A stretch of 64,000 nt of DNA from Hygrophila difformis (GCA_030278955.1 JAOANR010000011.1:28586403-28650402), one strand, 5' to 3'. Counted from the stretch's first letter, positions 12,601-23,936 are shown. The notes: generated from the sequence alone by a model not told the origin. Made by a program: numbers and translations.

Positions 12601-13756
12601 GATTGAGTCCGGTGAATCTGAGGATGATGTGGATCTAATGGTTGGGAAGAAGAAACGGAAGATCGGTCTGATTTATACAGAAGACTTTGTTGGTAAGAGG
12701 AACTATGTTGGTCGCCAGTCATTGAGTGATTGTGACCGGGAAAATATAGATCAATTTTTGGATACAGGCCTGAGCAGGTATGTGCGTTGGGTGATGTCCT
12801 CTTGAGTATTTTTTAATGCAATATGTGTAGATTTATGTAGAGCCAAGCGATAAAAAATAATACCGCCCCCCGTATCATTTGTTGTAGTGAGTATGCTTGG
12901 ACAAGAGGTCCCAATGGCGTCAAGCCGAGCAGTTTAATCTCATTACTTTTTGACGAGCCTGTTAAAGGCGATGTCATTGATGGGTTCCTCGACATACTGG
13001 TATCCAAGGAGTTTCGAATGGTGGATGGATTGGCAGAAAAGATCACGTTTGTTAGCACATATACCGTGGTTGGTTTTTAAATTTCTCCACATTTCACCTA
13101 TGAACCGTATTTACAGACTTCAACTAAACTCATATTTTATGTTAGGATTCGATTATGAGCAAGATGCGGACCATCCCAACAAAAGTGACTTTGCGACCTT
13201 CAAAGTTCGGCGAGTTCGTGGCAGCGATGAGGCCACTTCCACAAGGTGACCTTACACGCTTGATTGAAGCCGTTAAAAGAGAAGTTAGGTACGCCGTCGT
13301 TCCGATTAACGATGGTGAGTATTTCCATTGGCACTTGCTCATCATTGACATGGAATCGAAGAAGCAACTCAATGAGGGGGTCGCGTGCTACGGTTAGCCT
13401 TAGGCATGTGGTGAGTTGAAAGTGCCATATGGTTTGAGTTTGGTCTGACAGTTTTAAATGCACATCCTCGGTTAAATCCATTTGTCCTTTTACAGTCACG
13501 GTTTCTAGATGGTTGGTTGGAGCACAATGGTTTCAAAGTTGATAAGAGATTGCATTCTGTGGAGAGATGTCGACAACAGGTTGCAGGATCTCATGATTGC
13601 GGAGTTTTCGTCATGCTTTGGTGTGAAGCGTATTTACGGGACACGCCAGACTTTTGGAATGAAGAGAATTCGGTGGATATTAAAGCTTATCGTGCTCGAG
13701 TTGGCAGTATATTCTTCCAGGATCCACGTAATGAGTGGGAAGAGACTAGGTCGTAA
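9638..13756 (+). pseudogene. ULP1-like (C48) cysteine peptidase gene of a MULE, multi-exon, disabled
   Basis: Phase-consistent exons are 9638-9645, 10058-10913, 11027-11233, 11341-11524, 11615-12459 (or 12273), 12596-12777, 12888-13068, 13146 to about 13410, and 13496-13756. The N-terminal part is very Lys/Glu-rich, then a conserved plant-transposon domain follows (SLKFPSPEFSCVLGL, then GWFFERVPRFAKP), then an acidic middle region. The C-terminal peptidase has the His motif FHWHLLIID (about 13325) and the Gln/Cys motif QQVAGSHDCGVFVM (about 13580-13615). ULP1 family members cleave SUMO-type proteins; the substrate of transposon-borne copies is unknown. Defects: TAG at 11476-11478, TGA at 12283-12285 (avoidable if the 12274 donor is used), and loss of frame between the His and Cys exons (about 13370-13440), where the catalytic Asp should be. 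Confidence 0.8.
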
Positions 13757-14546
13757 AACTCCGGTTTGTGTGTGAAATGGAATTGTGACTGCCTTATGAG
13801 TTCTTTGCATTTCCATTCACGAACATTGGACTTAACCCAAGAGGGGTTTACACAGCACTTATTTTGACTGTATCTCAAGTCGGATTAATTTTGTTGAATT
13901 AGAATCCGACCTCAATGATAACTTTGGATATTAATTACGTTTGTTGTACTTAACATTGGTCATTTCCCTTTATGATAAGTGCCTGCATTCGAGAAAAATC
14001 TACAAGTTGAACCCCTAAGCATTTCACACACAGTATACAAGTTGCCCATCTACAAGAGGGGTCATTTCTCCTTTTCCAAAACGAGCATAGGGTTGCCCAT
14101 ATGACCAATGCCACCCGATACAAAATATGGAGATGAGTCGACAACTTATGTAGGCACATTCAAAGCAAAATCCCATTTGTCAAGCAGCATTTTTACATAT
14201 TTGCAGTCATAGCCACATAAGAATTTCAACAAAAGTTGGGTTTCAGTGGAATATTTACTTACCTAACAACTAAACACCCATTACATTTAGAAAGACTAGA
14301 ACCACCGTTAATTAACCTTGCCAACACATTATCAGTCAATACCAACTAAAGACCATATACATAGCCCAATCAGGATCATCAAACCCAAAAGCAGTCAACA
14401 CCAGAATTGAACCCCTAATCCAGCAACCAAGTTTACCATCTTCAGCGCAGGTAATCAAAAACTTAACCCAAAAGATGCTTCTCCCAAAATGTTAGCAAAA
14501 TATATTTTATATATACTTAAGTTAGCCTTACTTAAGGGTAAACGCA
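13757..14546. other. MULE interior, spacer
   Basis: Sequence between the peptidase gene and the small minus-strand gene. No ORF or repeat of note was seen. Confidence 0.4.
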
Positions 14547-14864
14547 CTACTTACTGAGATCACCATTGAACCATCCCCAGTTAGCCTTCAACTGCACTCC
14601 CTTCTTATCTTTCCCCTGCGACGATCGTCGGAAATAGGTTGAGGCGATGAACCCAGCAACAATCACCGCTGCAAGCCCATTAATCATGGAAGCTAATGGG
14701 TTCTTCGCTACAGCCTTCTTCACCTCCTTCACTTGCTCTTTCAACACAGCAACGTCGCACACAACCCCTTCGAGTTTGTTCCCATCTTCATTGGTGAAAT
14801 CCGGGTCCTAGATGGTGATTTCTCGCGCGCAATGAGAGCAAAGGTGAATCGGGTTCCTGGCCAT
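14547..14864 (-). pseudogene. Small MULE-borne protein with C-terminal membrane segment, one stop
   Basis: Read on the minus strand from ATG at 14864, a 105-codon frame holds a short Cys pair (LCSHCAREI), an in-frame TAG at 14808-14810, and a charged heptad-like stretch (VAVLKEQVKEVKKAV). One hydrophobic helix follows (MINGLAAVIVAGFIASTYF), then a basic tail. KI-type MULEs often carry a small GRF zinc-finger protein with coiled coil and membrane helix. This may be such a gene whose zinc-finger core has been deleted, but the GRF signature itself is not visible. Function unknown. Confidence 0.4.
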
Positions 14865-15032
14865 GGTGGATTTTTGCGAAATGGGTGGGGAATGGTGGAT
14901 TAACTTGCGAAATGGGTGGGAATGATTTGCTATTGGCTTGGGGAGCAAGCTGCGGTGAAGGGGAATAAATAGGGAAATGGGGAAATGTATAGGCTTGGTA
15001 GAAATTAGGGTGTGTGAAGTGATTGATATCAT

Positions 15033-15759
15033 TAGGGATGCAGAAACGGGGATTTCAAACTTTGGATATTGTGTACCCTGTCAGTGTGTGGCCTGCACAA
15101 ATATGAACAGTATAACCCGGGAAGAATAAAAAATTTCCTAAGGTTGAAGAGAGGTCCGCGCAATGGCTTGGGGAAAATGTCGGGCCCACAACATTTTAAA
15201 TTCTAAATACTTGGATGTCAATCAATTGTGACAGATTTGTTGGATGTCATACTCCCTCAAACGCTTCACCGATCTTACAATCATAATCCCTTAAACGCAT
15301 AATTTTGTTGTATTTTATGATTTATGATCAAATTAACTTTTTCATTTAATTTTAAACTTAAGAATTGTATTCCTTATGAATAAAGTGTATAAAAAACACA
15401 ATATATATGTACATGAAATATTTAATGTTTAATTGGCGATCCTGTTGTAATTGTATTAATTAACTTGCAAGATTCATAAACACACGAAATAATGATTTTA
15501 CTTGTTAGTGCATAATTTAGTTTATCTATAGATGCAATTTCATAAGATTTTAGTATTCTGATTCGATCCTACGATCCCGGTATTATAAAGAGAAAAACGA
15601 TCCCATTGGAAAACACTATTTCTAGTTCAACAAACCCAAAAACTAGAGTAAGTCAATAATTATTTCACAATTCAAATATTTCAAGTTTCCTCTTCGTAAG
15701 TTCGAAATCGTATGCTCGAGTCGGGATCTCACAAATATTTTAGTCGTAATTGACAATTA
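15033..15759. other. MULE interior, AT-rich, no gene seen
   Basis: No ORF was recognised. A GTGGCCTGCACAAATATGAACAG segment and AT-rich sequence precede the repeat array. Confidence 0.35.
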
Positions 15760-17300
15760 GAATAAATACATGATTCAACTGATATTGCGACAGAATACAC
15801 TCCCCATATGCATGTATATACCCCCACAATATGACAGTATTATTGGGGGTATCTTGTGTTCGTAGACAGTACCACCCCAAAATTGGAAAACACAAGTTTT
15901 CAAATTGGGATGATCTTATCTTAACCTGGTCTCGTCTAAGGGTGATCGTATATGATGATGTCCTATCCTTACTTTATTTTAACCCATAAGTAATAAGGCC
16001 TAATCATAAGTCCTATAGAACGTGGGCTTAGCACATTTCTTCTACTATCCTTACTTTAGCATTGAGATGTGTTCACCGAAACCTGAAAATGGACTATTGA
16101 TTTACCGAAAGAACGGGTGTACAAAAGAAGTAGCCTTGGATTTTGTAGAGTCGAAATCTAAAAATTAGAACAAATACCAGAATCAGCAGCCATTGCGACA
16201 GAAGACTCTTTCCATACCCCACCAATATGACAGTTTTATATGGGGTCATTTGTGTTCGTAGACGGTACCACCCCCCCCCCCCCCCCCAATATGTGACTTC
16301 ACTATACATTTTTTACCATTGCGGTATGTTCACACAAACCTGAAACGGACAATTGTCAACTGCCACCCGAAATCTAATAGATGTCACCCTTATCTGTGGC
16401 GGGCATATGTGCTTAGTCTATACCATATGTAGTTTGTCTATACCTTATGTAGTTGCTTTATTTGTTGTACTTAGCATCTCTTTACTATCGTTACTCACAA
16501 ACTTAGGCAACTCTACACAGATCAGCAACCAAGTTCACTCCCCGCAGGTGTTGAGAACGGGTATTTTCCGGTCCTCTTTAACGGATGGTGATTGGCAACA
16601 CACGAATTGACAAAGAGATAGCTTTCATTTCTCAAAAATACATGATTTGGTCTCGTTTGCGACAGATTACACTCTCCATATACAGGAACGGGTCCCCTTT
16701 ATGATGGATTTTCAAATAGTCAATTCGTTCGTATACGGTACCACCCCCCGATATAGGAATACCCTATATGCAAAAATTTCCGACTTTTGGAATTTACTAT
16801 CACACTAAACCCATTTCATCTTACGAATTTAATTGATGTCACCCTTATTACAACGTTGGCCATATGCTAGTGCATCATTGGTAGAAAAATCCAAATTGTA
16901 GAAGGCCGATTGGTACGTGACTTGCAATATACCAAGTGTCTAAACGGAAATTCAAATAAATATCATTCTTGTAATTTTGGTAGAAATACCGGATTTAAGG
17001 TTGATTGCGACAGAATTTACTACCGATGTACAACTATTTGTCCCGAATGTTAAATATTGTCATTGGTTCCCCATATACTTTTGTAGATGATACCACCTTA
17101 CTCTCAAATCTACTAATGTACCAAGTTTAGTGCATATGTAGATACTGCATTACTTGGTTGAAATTCCAAGAGCCTAAACAAAAATAATAATGCATACGAT
17201 AAAGTCTTTAGTTATTATGACACACACTACCTGACATATAAAACACTACTATATAATTGTACCCACATTGGTCAATGAAATGACAGTTTACAAAACAATA
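15760..17300. repeat. Array of diverged ~350-470 bp repeats inside the MULE
   Basis: The pair of motifs TTGCGACAGAATACACTC and, about 90 bp later, TTCGTAGACAGTACCACC recurs with variation at about 15787/15860, 16192/16253, 16657/16728 and 17007/17082. A decayed fifth copy follows near 17217. The spacing is about 405, 465 and 350 bp. Each copy is preceded by an AAATACATGATT-like stretch. No reading frame is conserved across copies, so this looks like tandemly amplified non-coding sequence between the small gene and mudrA. Confidence 0.65.
16271..16287. repeat. Homopolymer C17 tract
   Basis: Seventeen consecutive C residues within the second unit of the repeat array, where other units have only four or five. 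It could form an i-motif on this strand and a G-quadruplex on the other, and is also a place where assembly length may be wrong. Confidence 0.9.
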
Positions 17301-17486
17301 CAATTACATACCACCATCACATTAACAGCTGCCCAAAATGCTAGTATCTGAAATACAGTACCCCAAAATTCAAAGGCCAAAAAGTAAGGTAGTCCATCAG
17401 TACACAGTACCGTCAAAAAGCTACCTAAATTACACACCCATATCCATGCCTCAAAACACTACGAATTTCATACCTTCCAGTACACA

Positions 17487-20265
17487 TTACTTGTTATACG
17501 TACGAGCCTCCTTGCATGTCCGACAGTTGTGATTACCGTACTTCTTGCAAGCGCCACACTTTATATCACTTGACGGAATTTGTGATGGAATCCTCTTCTT
17601 CTTCCGGCGGCCTGGTTGTGTTTTAACATTAGGAGGTCGCACATAATTGGGATCTTGGGTATCTGGTGAGTCCTCTTTTTCTCTAGGAATGGGAAAAAAA
17701 CAAACCGGAATAAGTCAGTCGATATGCCTCCACCCGGTAATATGGATCACAATAGTCGTAAACGCTTCTATTCAAGCTATCCAGACAAGCGCATGCATGC
17801 TTGCATGGCAATCTGTACAGTTGCCAGCATCGACATGTGCATGTCATCTCATCCACATTAACGGCCATTGTCTTCTCCATATCTTGCACTTCAAATACAC
17901 TCCCTGATGCCTTTACAACTGACACAGTTCGGGCAGCTTCATAATTGGCCCGTAAATCTTTCAGTGGTGATGGACACAGATCACCAATCCACTTCGTTGA
18001 TGCTTCTCTTTTCTCGTTCATCATTTTCATTGTCTTCACACGGATGGTATCAAGCATTGCAAGCGGCGGCAATGTCCGAGCTTCTTTCACCCACGAGTTC
18101 CAACTCTCTGCTAAATTATTGTTTATGACTCCCCACCTAAGACCCTCAAAAAGTGCATTTGTCCATAGCTTCGGCTCAGAACTTGCAAGATAGGGTCCGG
18201 CAGCTGGTAGGGCAGTCACAATGTCGGTCATCACCCTCTCGAATTCTGCAAAAGTCTCAGTTTAAGCAGCCTTCTTTAACATACTCTCCCACAGCCTTGA
18301 TTGCCTGTACTTGTTCTTCTTAAGAACCTGCAAATGCGCAACAATATTTCAGTCTAACGCACATTATGTAAGGGCCATCATTTTACTGAGAGTTCACAGT
18401 ACAAACACTATATCAATTTTTGCCATTCAGCTTTTACCTACCAGAATACCACACTCGATCCTGATTACACAGACTATTGCTTCATATGTACTTCATACCT
18501 GCGTCTTAAAATTGTCTACCCAATGTCTTAGGCATATTGCTTGTTGGCAGCCTTGGAACATCGTGGGAATCGATTTCATGAGTCCGGAGTGCCTATCACT
18601 GAAAATGGTATACCTCTCCCATACGTCAGTCCCCGTTTCACTCAACAACCTGGTTTTCAATTTCTTACAAAACCAATCCCAATTTTCGTCGTTCTCGGAA
18701 TCCACCGCTAAACAACAACAAACTCAGCATTAATACATTTGCACTACTAGCTTCCACAACACCTGATATGTATCTATTAGACTAATACAATTACAATTTA
18801 CATACCTGCATAGGCAAGCGTTAGGAAGCCGCCCTCTGTATCCATTGTCACTGCACTTAACAAATGACCCTTCCACTTTGACTTGATGTGGGTTCCGTCC
18901 AAGAACAATATAGGCCTGCAACCTCGTACAAATCCCACCACGCAAGCGCCAAAACAAATGAACACTCTTTCGAATTGCTTTGTTGTATCATCAACCTCCA
19001 TATCTGCAACACTCCCAGGATTCGAACTCTTCACTGCATCACAGTACCATCTCAACTTATCAAATGCAAAGGTATCACCGCCATGAATTTCACGCAGCGC
19101 AATCTCCCGACCATTCCATGCTTTGTGATAGTTTATTTCTATACCAAATATGCCTTTTATGTATGTAATCGCTTGCTTTGGCCTATACGTCGGGTCCGCA
19201 CGCACTTTCTCCCTTATTTGTGTGGCCACCCAACAAGCATCCGCTTGAGGATGATCCCTGCTGGGTAAATTATCCAGCCTACAAGAGTGCTCCATGTTAC
19301 ACCGCCGAATACAAAATGACCTATCCATTTTGTGATACGATGCATACACGCTCCACTGACACCCTATCATACCACATATGGCTTTTATCTTCGTTCCATC
19401 ATTTTTTTCGTACTTAAATATCCTTTTGTGGGATATGCGATAATTCTTTAGCACACGTCTAAAATGATCAGCATCATGAAACTCTTGCCCTTCCCCACGA
19501 ATTGCCCTAGACTAAACCAATGTTGCTATGGGTGTATTCTCCATATTTTGTACTCTTTCTTCCTCACCCCCACCATCATCGGTACTGTTATCACACCAAG
19601 ACCTGTTTTCCACAAAGAAAAATTACACTTAACATCACATTTCGTGCAGAGAAATATACGATCCTACATAAAGACAACAACATTGTATTAATGTCATTTC
19701 ACATATCAAGGTATGCACAATTACAGAGTAATGCAGTATACGAGTCGTGCACTGTGGTGTAATTGTACCTCAATATGGTATATGCCATTCTAGGGACATT
19801 CAACCTAATAACATTTACCATGCAATTCCATACACCATAACTCCACAACAAGCAAACACTGCATCTCAGAAACGGGGATTTCACACTAAACCCAGTCTAA
19901 AAATTACCAACGCATAATGGAAAGAAATTTTAGGGTCTGTAGATTACTCACCTTGTTCTTTTCTTCCTTTCTTTCTCATTTCTCCTCGCCTCCATTCGAC
20001 ACATTAACTTGTTCACCACTACGTGCACAACAAACATGTGCCCAACGTCTTCATCGTTGGTGATGAGAACAGGAAATTTCTCAGTAGGGTGTTCGTAGTA
20101 TAGCTCATGGCCATTGAAATCAGCTCTCTTCTCCATTAGAATAGTGCGAATTTCTGCCAACGTCGTGTCTTTCCTCACCGTTATCGAATGCATCTCCTCT
20201 TCCAATTTGCAAAACCCTATCAGTATTTTCTCCACCCTATTACCGCTCTCCCCGTTTTCAGCCAT
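17487..20265 (-). pseudogene. MULE transposase (mudrA-type), four exons, disabled
   Basis: Minus-strand exons are 20265-19952, 19602-18806, 18707-18499 and 18327-17487, joined by GT-AG introns in compatible phase. Domain order: a PB1/ubiquitin-like N-terminal region (EEMHSITVRKDTTLAEI), a WRKY/FAR1-related DNA-binding part with Cys/His residues (CGMIGCQW, NMEHSCR), the MULE catalytic core (ILFLDGTHIKSKWKG, then FSDRHSGLMKSI), a SWIM zinc finger (CTCRCWQLYRLPCKHACAC), and a C-terminal zinc knuckle (CGACKKYGNHNCRTC) behind a GRRKKKR basic patch. The enzyme would cut and join element ends. Defects: TAG at 19512-19514, TAA at 18262-18264, and a one-base expansion of the A7 run at 17694-17700 that shifts the knuckle out of frame. 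Confidence 0.88.
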
Positions 20266-20689
20266 TCCGCGAACCCCTTTCCTAGCTCGCTCACCGTCTC
20301 TATCCTCGCCTCACCTCACCGCGATTGCCCCTACACTGACTTTCAGTCGCCATGGAGACCTTTCCCCCTTCCGAATCCGAGACCTTCCCCCCCTCCCACC
20401 TCTGTTTCTTTCGGGAACCTTCCTCAAGAAGTTAGTGCTTCTTTCCCCACCAAAGAAAAGAAAAGGGCTCATTTGTCATTTACTTATTAAAATATACTTT
20501 CATTTACCTTGTGTGTGCAGAATAACATTCATTCCTTTTGGTGGGTTACTCTTAAAGGCAGTATCTTTGTGGGTACTGACCTTAAAAACCCAATTCCTTG
20601 GAGGTATATATCTCCAATTTCCCCTTTAAATAATTATACTTAATTTTTAAGCTATTCTATTCATCACCACCGAATCAACTTCATCAATT

Positions 20690-21437
20690 TGTGGAATTGC
20701 AAGAGAATCAAGCGGGGTCCACATCATTCCATACTTAATGTTGCTGTTGCTTCAGCTAATTGCATGCGCATGGCTGCCGATCGTGTTGGCGGTTGCACTC
20801 CTACATTAGTTCATATGCGGCTGGTTTCTTGGAATCCGCGGGGTCATTCTGGCATTTTACTCCATATGGATGGAAGCTCATTAGGTAATCCCGGTCATTC
20901 AGGATTTGGGTGTGTTATTTGGTCTGGCGATGGTCATTGGGTGGAAGGTCTTTCCGGGTTTGTGGGGGTGACCTCGAACTTAATGGCCGAGCTTCATGGC
21001 ATATAGAATGGCCTTCTTGCTCTTCAGCAAAGGGGGTTTATCTCTGCCTATTGTTTTTCGGACTCCCTGGAGGCGTTGCGGCTTATGGCTCAGGACCTTC
21101 CGGCGGAGCATTGCATGTTCCCTTTGGTGCACAACATCAGAAGTATTCTGGCTCAAATGCCTGGGTATAGTTGGTTCCACATCCTTCGTGAAGGTAATTC
21201 TGTCGCAGATGCATTAGCTAAGCGGGGAGCTAAGTCTTTGGATTTCTTTACGACATGGGCTTTCCCTCCGGATGAGGTGCGGCCACTACTTTCTGCGGAT
21301 ATGGCCGGGGTTTGTTTTCCCCGGTTCTGAGCTCTCTGTTGTTATTTCCTTTCTTTCCTTCGTCTCCTTTCTGTAGTTTTTTATAGTTTTTAAACTCTTG
21401 CCGACGCTTGTGCGTCACCTTTACCAAAAAAAAAAAG
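20690..21437 (+). mobile_element. 5'-truncated LINE, 3' end with poly(A)
   Basis: Only the last part of a LINE is present. It ends in the stem GACGC-TTGT-GCGTC, then ACCTTTACC and an A tail at 21426-21437. The ending matches the LINE at 1-2880 and, on the other strand, that at 36870. It starts close to the right end of the MULE. No convincing target duplication was found, so the 5' limit is approximate. Confidence 0.85.
20820..21330 (+). pseudogene. LINE RNase H domain (two frames)
   Basis: RNase H-like segment with HMDGSSLGNPG (first Asp), LMAELHGI (Glu), FSDSLEALRLM (second Asp) and GNSVADALAKRGA (C-terminal block), ending FFTTWAFPPDEVRPLLSADM. A TAG at 21004-21006 occupies the Trp codon after ELHGI, and a frame change follows. 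The rest is well preserved, so this copy is younger than the one at position 1. Confidence 0.85.
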
Positions 21438-21454
21438 TATTGGGAATATTTTTG

Positions 21455-22935
21455 AGTGTTAAAATAAAGTGGATACAATCAACTTGCACAATTGTTCCTC
21501 TATCGTTGAACACGGTCCGTCTTCAAGTTAGATATTGGAATTCCTCTCTAAAATTGTGAATCTGAGTTGCTGAAGCCACAGTTGAATGTTGGGTAATTTT
21601 CTTGAGTGATATTTTCTTGTGAGCTTTTATTTTTCTACTTCTAAATTGGGTCCAATTACACTGTTCATTACCTGCAATACTTGTTTAAAACTGTGAACAT
21701 AAATCAGATTGCATTGAGAATACACATCCGTGCCTTTAATTGATTGAGTCGGGCATTTCACTTTGCTTCGTGATTTGAACGTACAAAAATCTATCCTGTG
21801 TATCTGATAATCCTTTTGAGCAGGCTTTGATTAATACGGTGTTGGAACTGAAGGAAATGGATCAAAGTTGAAGCAACAAGAGAAAATACTTGAGAGGCAC
21901 TCTACATATTTCTGCAATTTTTCTAATTCTTATACATATATCTGTTTTATTTTTTGAAAATGGCAGGTCAATCCAATAGTAAGTTGATGGAATTTATGAG
22001 GAGCATGAAGCAAGATTTGAATTCTAAAATGGATAACCTAAACAAAAACAAAATTGATAATATAGAAATAAAATTTGATGTTTTGGCAAATAAATTTGAT
22101 GATTTAAGCGGAGAATTTTCACATCTTAAGAAGCAGGTCGATCACCGCATAGGTATCTTATCTGCGAAGTTAGATGGCAAAATTGAGTTTGTTGTTGAGG
22201 AAATGGATTGCCAAGTTGCTGACCTTCAAGAGCACATAATCATCTCCACCACCAAAGTTGAGATTAAATTGGATGCATCTACATCATATCTCAAGAAATC
22301 AGTCTAAGACTTTGTTGCTCGACATGGTCAAAGAATAGCATAATGGATTAAAAATCTCTTCTATGAAGGTGAGAAGGATTTAAATAATACTAACTCTGTT
22401 TCTTTTTAAGTGTTACGTTTCTCTTCTGCACGTTTGTCAATGCACATTTTAAACTATTAACAACTCAAATTCGGTACAAGTACAAATTCTAAAAATTTAA
22501 TATTTAAAAACTACAAGATGAGATGGATCCAACAAGATCTCACTTGACTATATTTTTTCTTATATAACTATAAGTAAAATAGAAGTCAAAGTGCTACAAT
22601 GAACAGTAAAAAAAGTCAAAACGTAACACTTATTTAGAAACAGAGGGAGTATATTGGAAGACCAAATTGAGAAGCATAGATTGAAGAAAAGTTGAATATG
22701 AATTGGAGCAGTTAGGCAAAAGGCTTGAACTACAGATAGCCGAGCGAGCTGAAGAAGCCCCGAGTACCGCTCTGATGGCTAGTTGTTCTTCAGAAATTTC
22801 GAAAATAATTGCTCAATTCAGGGAAGAATTAACATCATTATTTAATTCTGAAATTGATGCCTTATCTGATAATCTCATGGCCAAAATTATTTTATTGCAG
22901 ATGATATAGATAATTGCCTTGTGGATATCATTTAC
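21455..22935 (+). pseudogene. Relic of LTR-element leader plus coiled-coil gag-like ORF
   Basis: The stretch matches, in the opposite orientation, the leader and gag start of the LTR element at 29413-35853. Shared points include AAAGTGGATA...TTCCTCT, ATTGGAATTCCTC, TGAAGCCACAG and ATGGCAGGT. The ORF from 21960 has the same coiled-coil pattern (MKQDLNSKMDNLN; VADLQEHIIIS) and, after the nested MITE, LEQLGKRLE and LFNSEIDALSD. It has stops after SYLKKSV and in the next segment. It ends where a SINE-like repeat begins (about 22937). No LTR was recognised around it. Confidence 0.75.
22390..22649. mobile_element. Stowaway-like MITE, 260 bp, inside the gag relic
   Basis: Termini CTAACTCTGTTTCT and AGAAACAGAGGGAG are inverted, extended by AAGTGTTACGTTT/AAACGTAACACTT, and flanked by TA (22388-22389 and 22650-22651). 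Removing it rejoins the two halves of the coiled-coil ORF homology. Confidence 0.87.
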
Positions 22936-22936
22936 C

Positions 22937-23105
22937 AAACGCAGTTGACCTGAGTGTTATGGGGCTCTGGTAGCTTAAGCAAATATTTCGGGTTTGAGCT
23001 TTTGCACATGCAAAATTCTACTTTGGGAGAAACAATCCTTTAATGCCCACCACATCCTCGAGGAATTAGTATTGGATACAGTAAGGCCTGACTCCTGAGG
23101 ATACC
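22937..23105 (+). mobile_element. SINE-like repeat, family A, copy 1
   Basis: About 165 bp shared with 28249-28411. It has a tRNA-like start: an A-box-like GACCTGAGTGTTATGGGGC and a B-box-like GGGTTTGAGC about 40 bp later, as expected of an internal pol III promoter. It continues with ATTCTACTTTGGG and TTTAATGCCCACCA, present in both copies. A clean target duplication was not found. Confidence 0.55.
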
Positions 23106-23600
23106 CAATTATTAACCAAAAAAATTTAAATATCCTTTTAACCATTCAAATTTTATTTAGATATAAATTTTACTCTTAACATTTAAATCTAAAAATATTA
23201 ACTTCTTTCTGTTTTACCCACTACAATCATTATATTCGCACACATTCTTGACATTGGATATTTACTCTTTCCATCTAACAATTATATATCCATGTCAAAA
23301 GTTTGGATTGTGCTGAAAAAATAGAGACCTATTTGAAAGCGGCTCTAAACGGATTAGCCTGCTAAACTCACCTCTCGCTTGGTTTGAACCGTGACGCGGG
23401 CGGGCTAGCCCGCTGGTCAAGCTATTTTTTTTTTTCTTTTTTAAGTTTGTTAGGAAATATAATGTTTTGTAACAATGTTTGTTGCTTGGATATTAGTATT
23501 TGAATTAAATAGCATATTGAATTTTAAATAAATAACAATATTACATAATTTATTTTGCTAAACATTGATACCTATGTTTCGACAAAGGTATGTTGGAGCT
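23106..23600. other. AT-rich intergenic DNA
   Basis: No gene or structured repeat was recognised. Confidence 0.35.
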
Positions 23601-23725
23601 CAAGCCATACAAATTACTACGGGGGATAAAGGGGAGGGATAGAGGGCCGGGTGGGAATCAAACCCCAACCTATGGTTGGAACTTGGAAGGCAATGAACAT
23701 GATCACTTGGGTCAAGTCCCATTCC
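23600..23725 (-). mobile_element. SINE-like repeat, family B, copy 1
   Basis: On the minus strand the sequence resembles a tRNA, with a B box GGTTTGATTCCC (reverse of 23652-23663) preceded by CAACC-TAT-GGTTG, an anticodon-arm-like pair. A second copy in the same orientation lies at 61531-61650. The limits are approximate. Confidence 0.5.
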
Positions 23726-23936
23726 CGCAATATTACATAATTAAAAAAAATTAATTTATTAATTATTTAAAAAATTGCGGACTAGCCCACCATGCCTGCA
23801 ATCTGCCGGTGGATTAAGCTGGGCCAAGATAACAGTTTCCCGTTTGAAAACAGACCTAAATGAGCCAACCAGCCGCCCATCATGAACTGCCTGTATGGAC
23901 ACCTTTATATACCTTAAGAAGGTGAATTAGAAAGTA

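Larger units (their letters stand above)
9130..20640. mobile_element. Kaonashi-like MULE carrying a ULP1-type peptidase gene and mudrA
   Basis: A mudrA transposase gene (17487-20265, minus) and a ULP1-like cysteine peptidase gene (9638-13756, plus) point inward from opposite ends. A small minus-strand gene relic and a repeat array lie between them. This gene pair is the hallmark of the plant Kaonashi (KI) branch of Mutator-like elements. The ends are uncertain. A loosely similar inverted block (ACCCACAAA, about 18-21 bp, then AACCC(C)AC) occurs near 9155-9200 and, reversed, near 20530-20575. No 9-bp target duplication could be fixed. All genes are broken, so this copy is non-autonomous. Confidence 0.7.

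Noticed and set aside
9130..20640. A firm TIR and 9-bp target duplication for the MULE
   Set aside because: Only loose similarity of about 40 bp could be found between the two ends by eye, and no exact flanking duplication; limits are left approximate.
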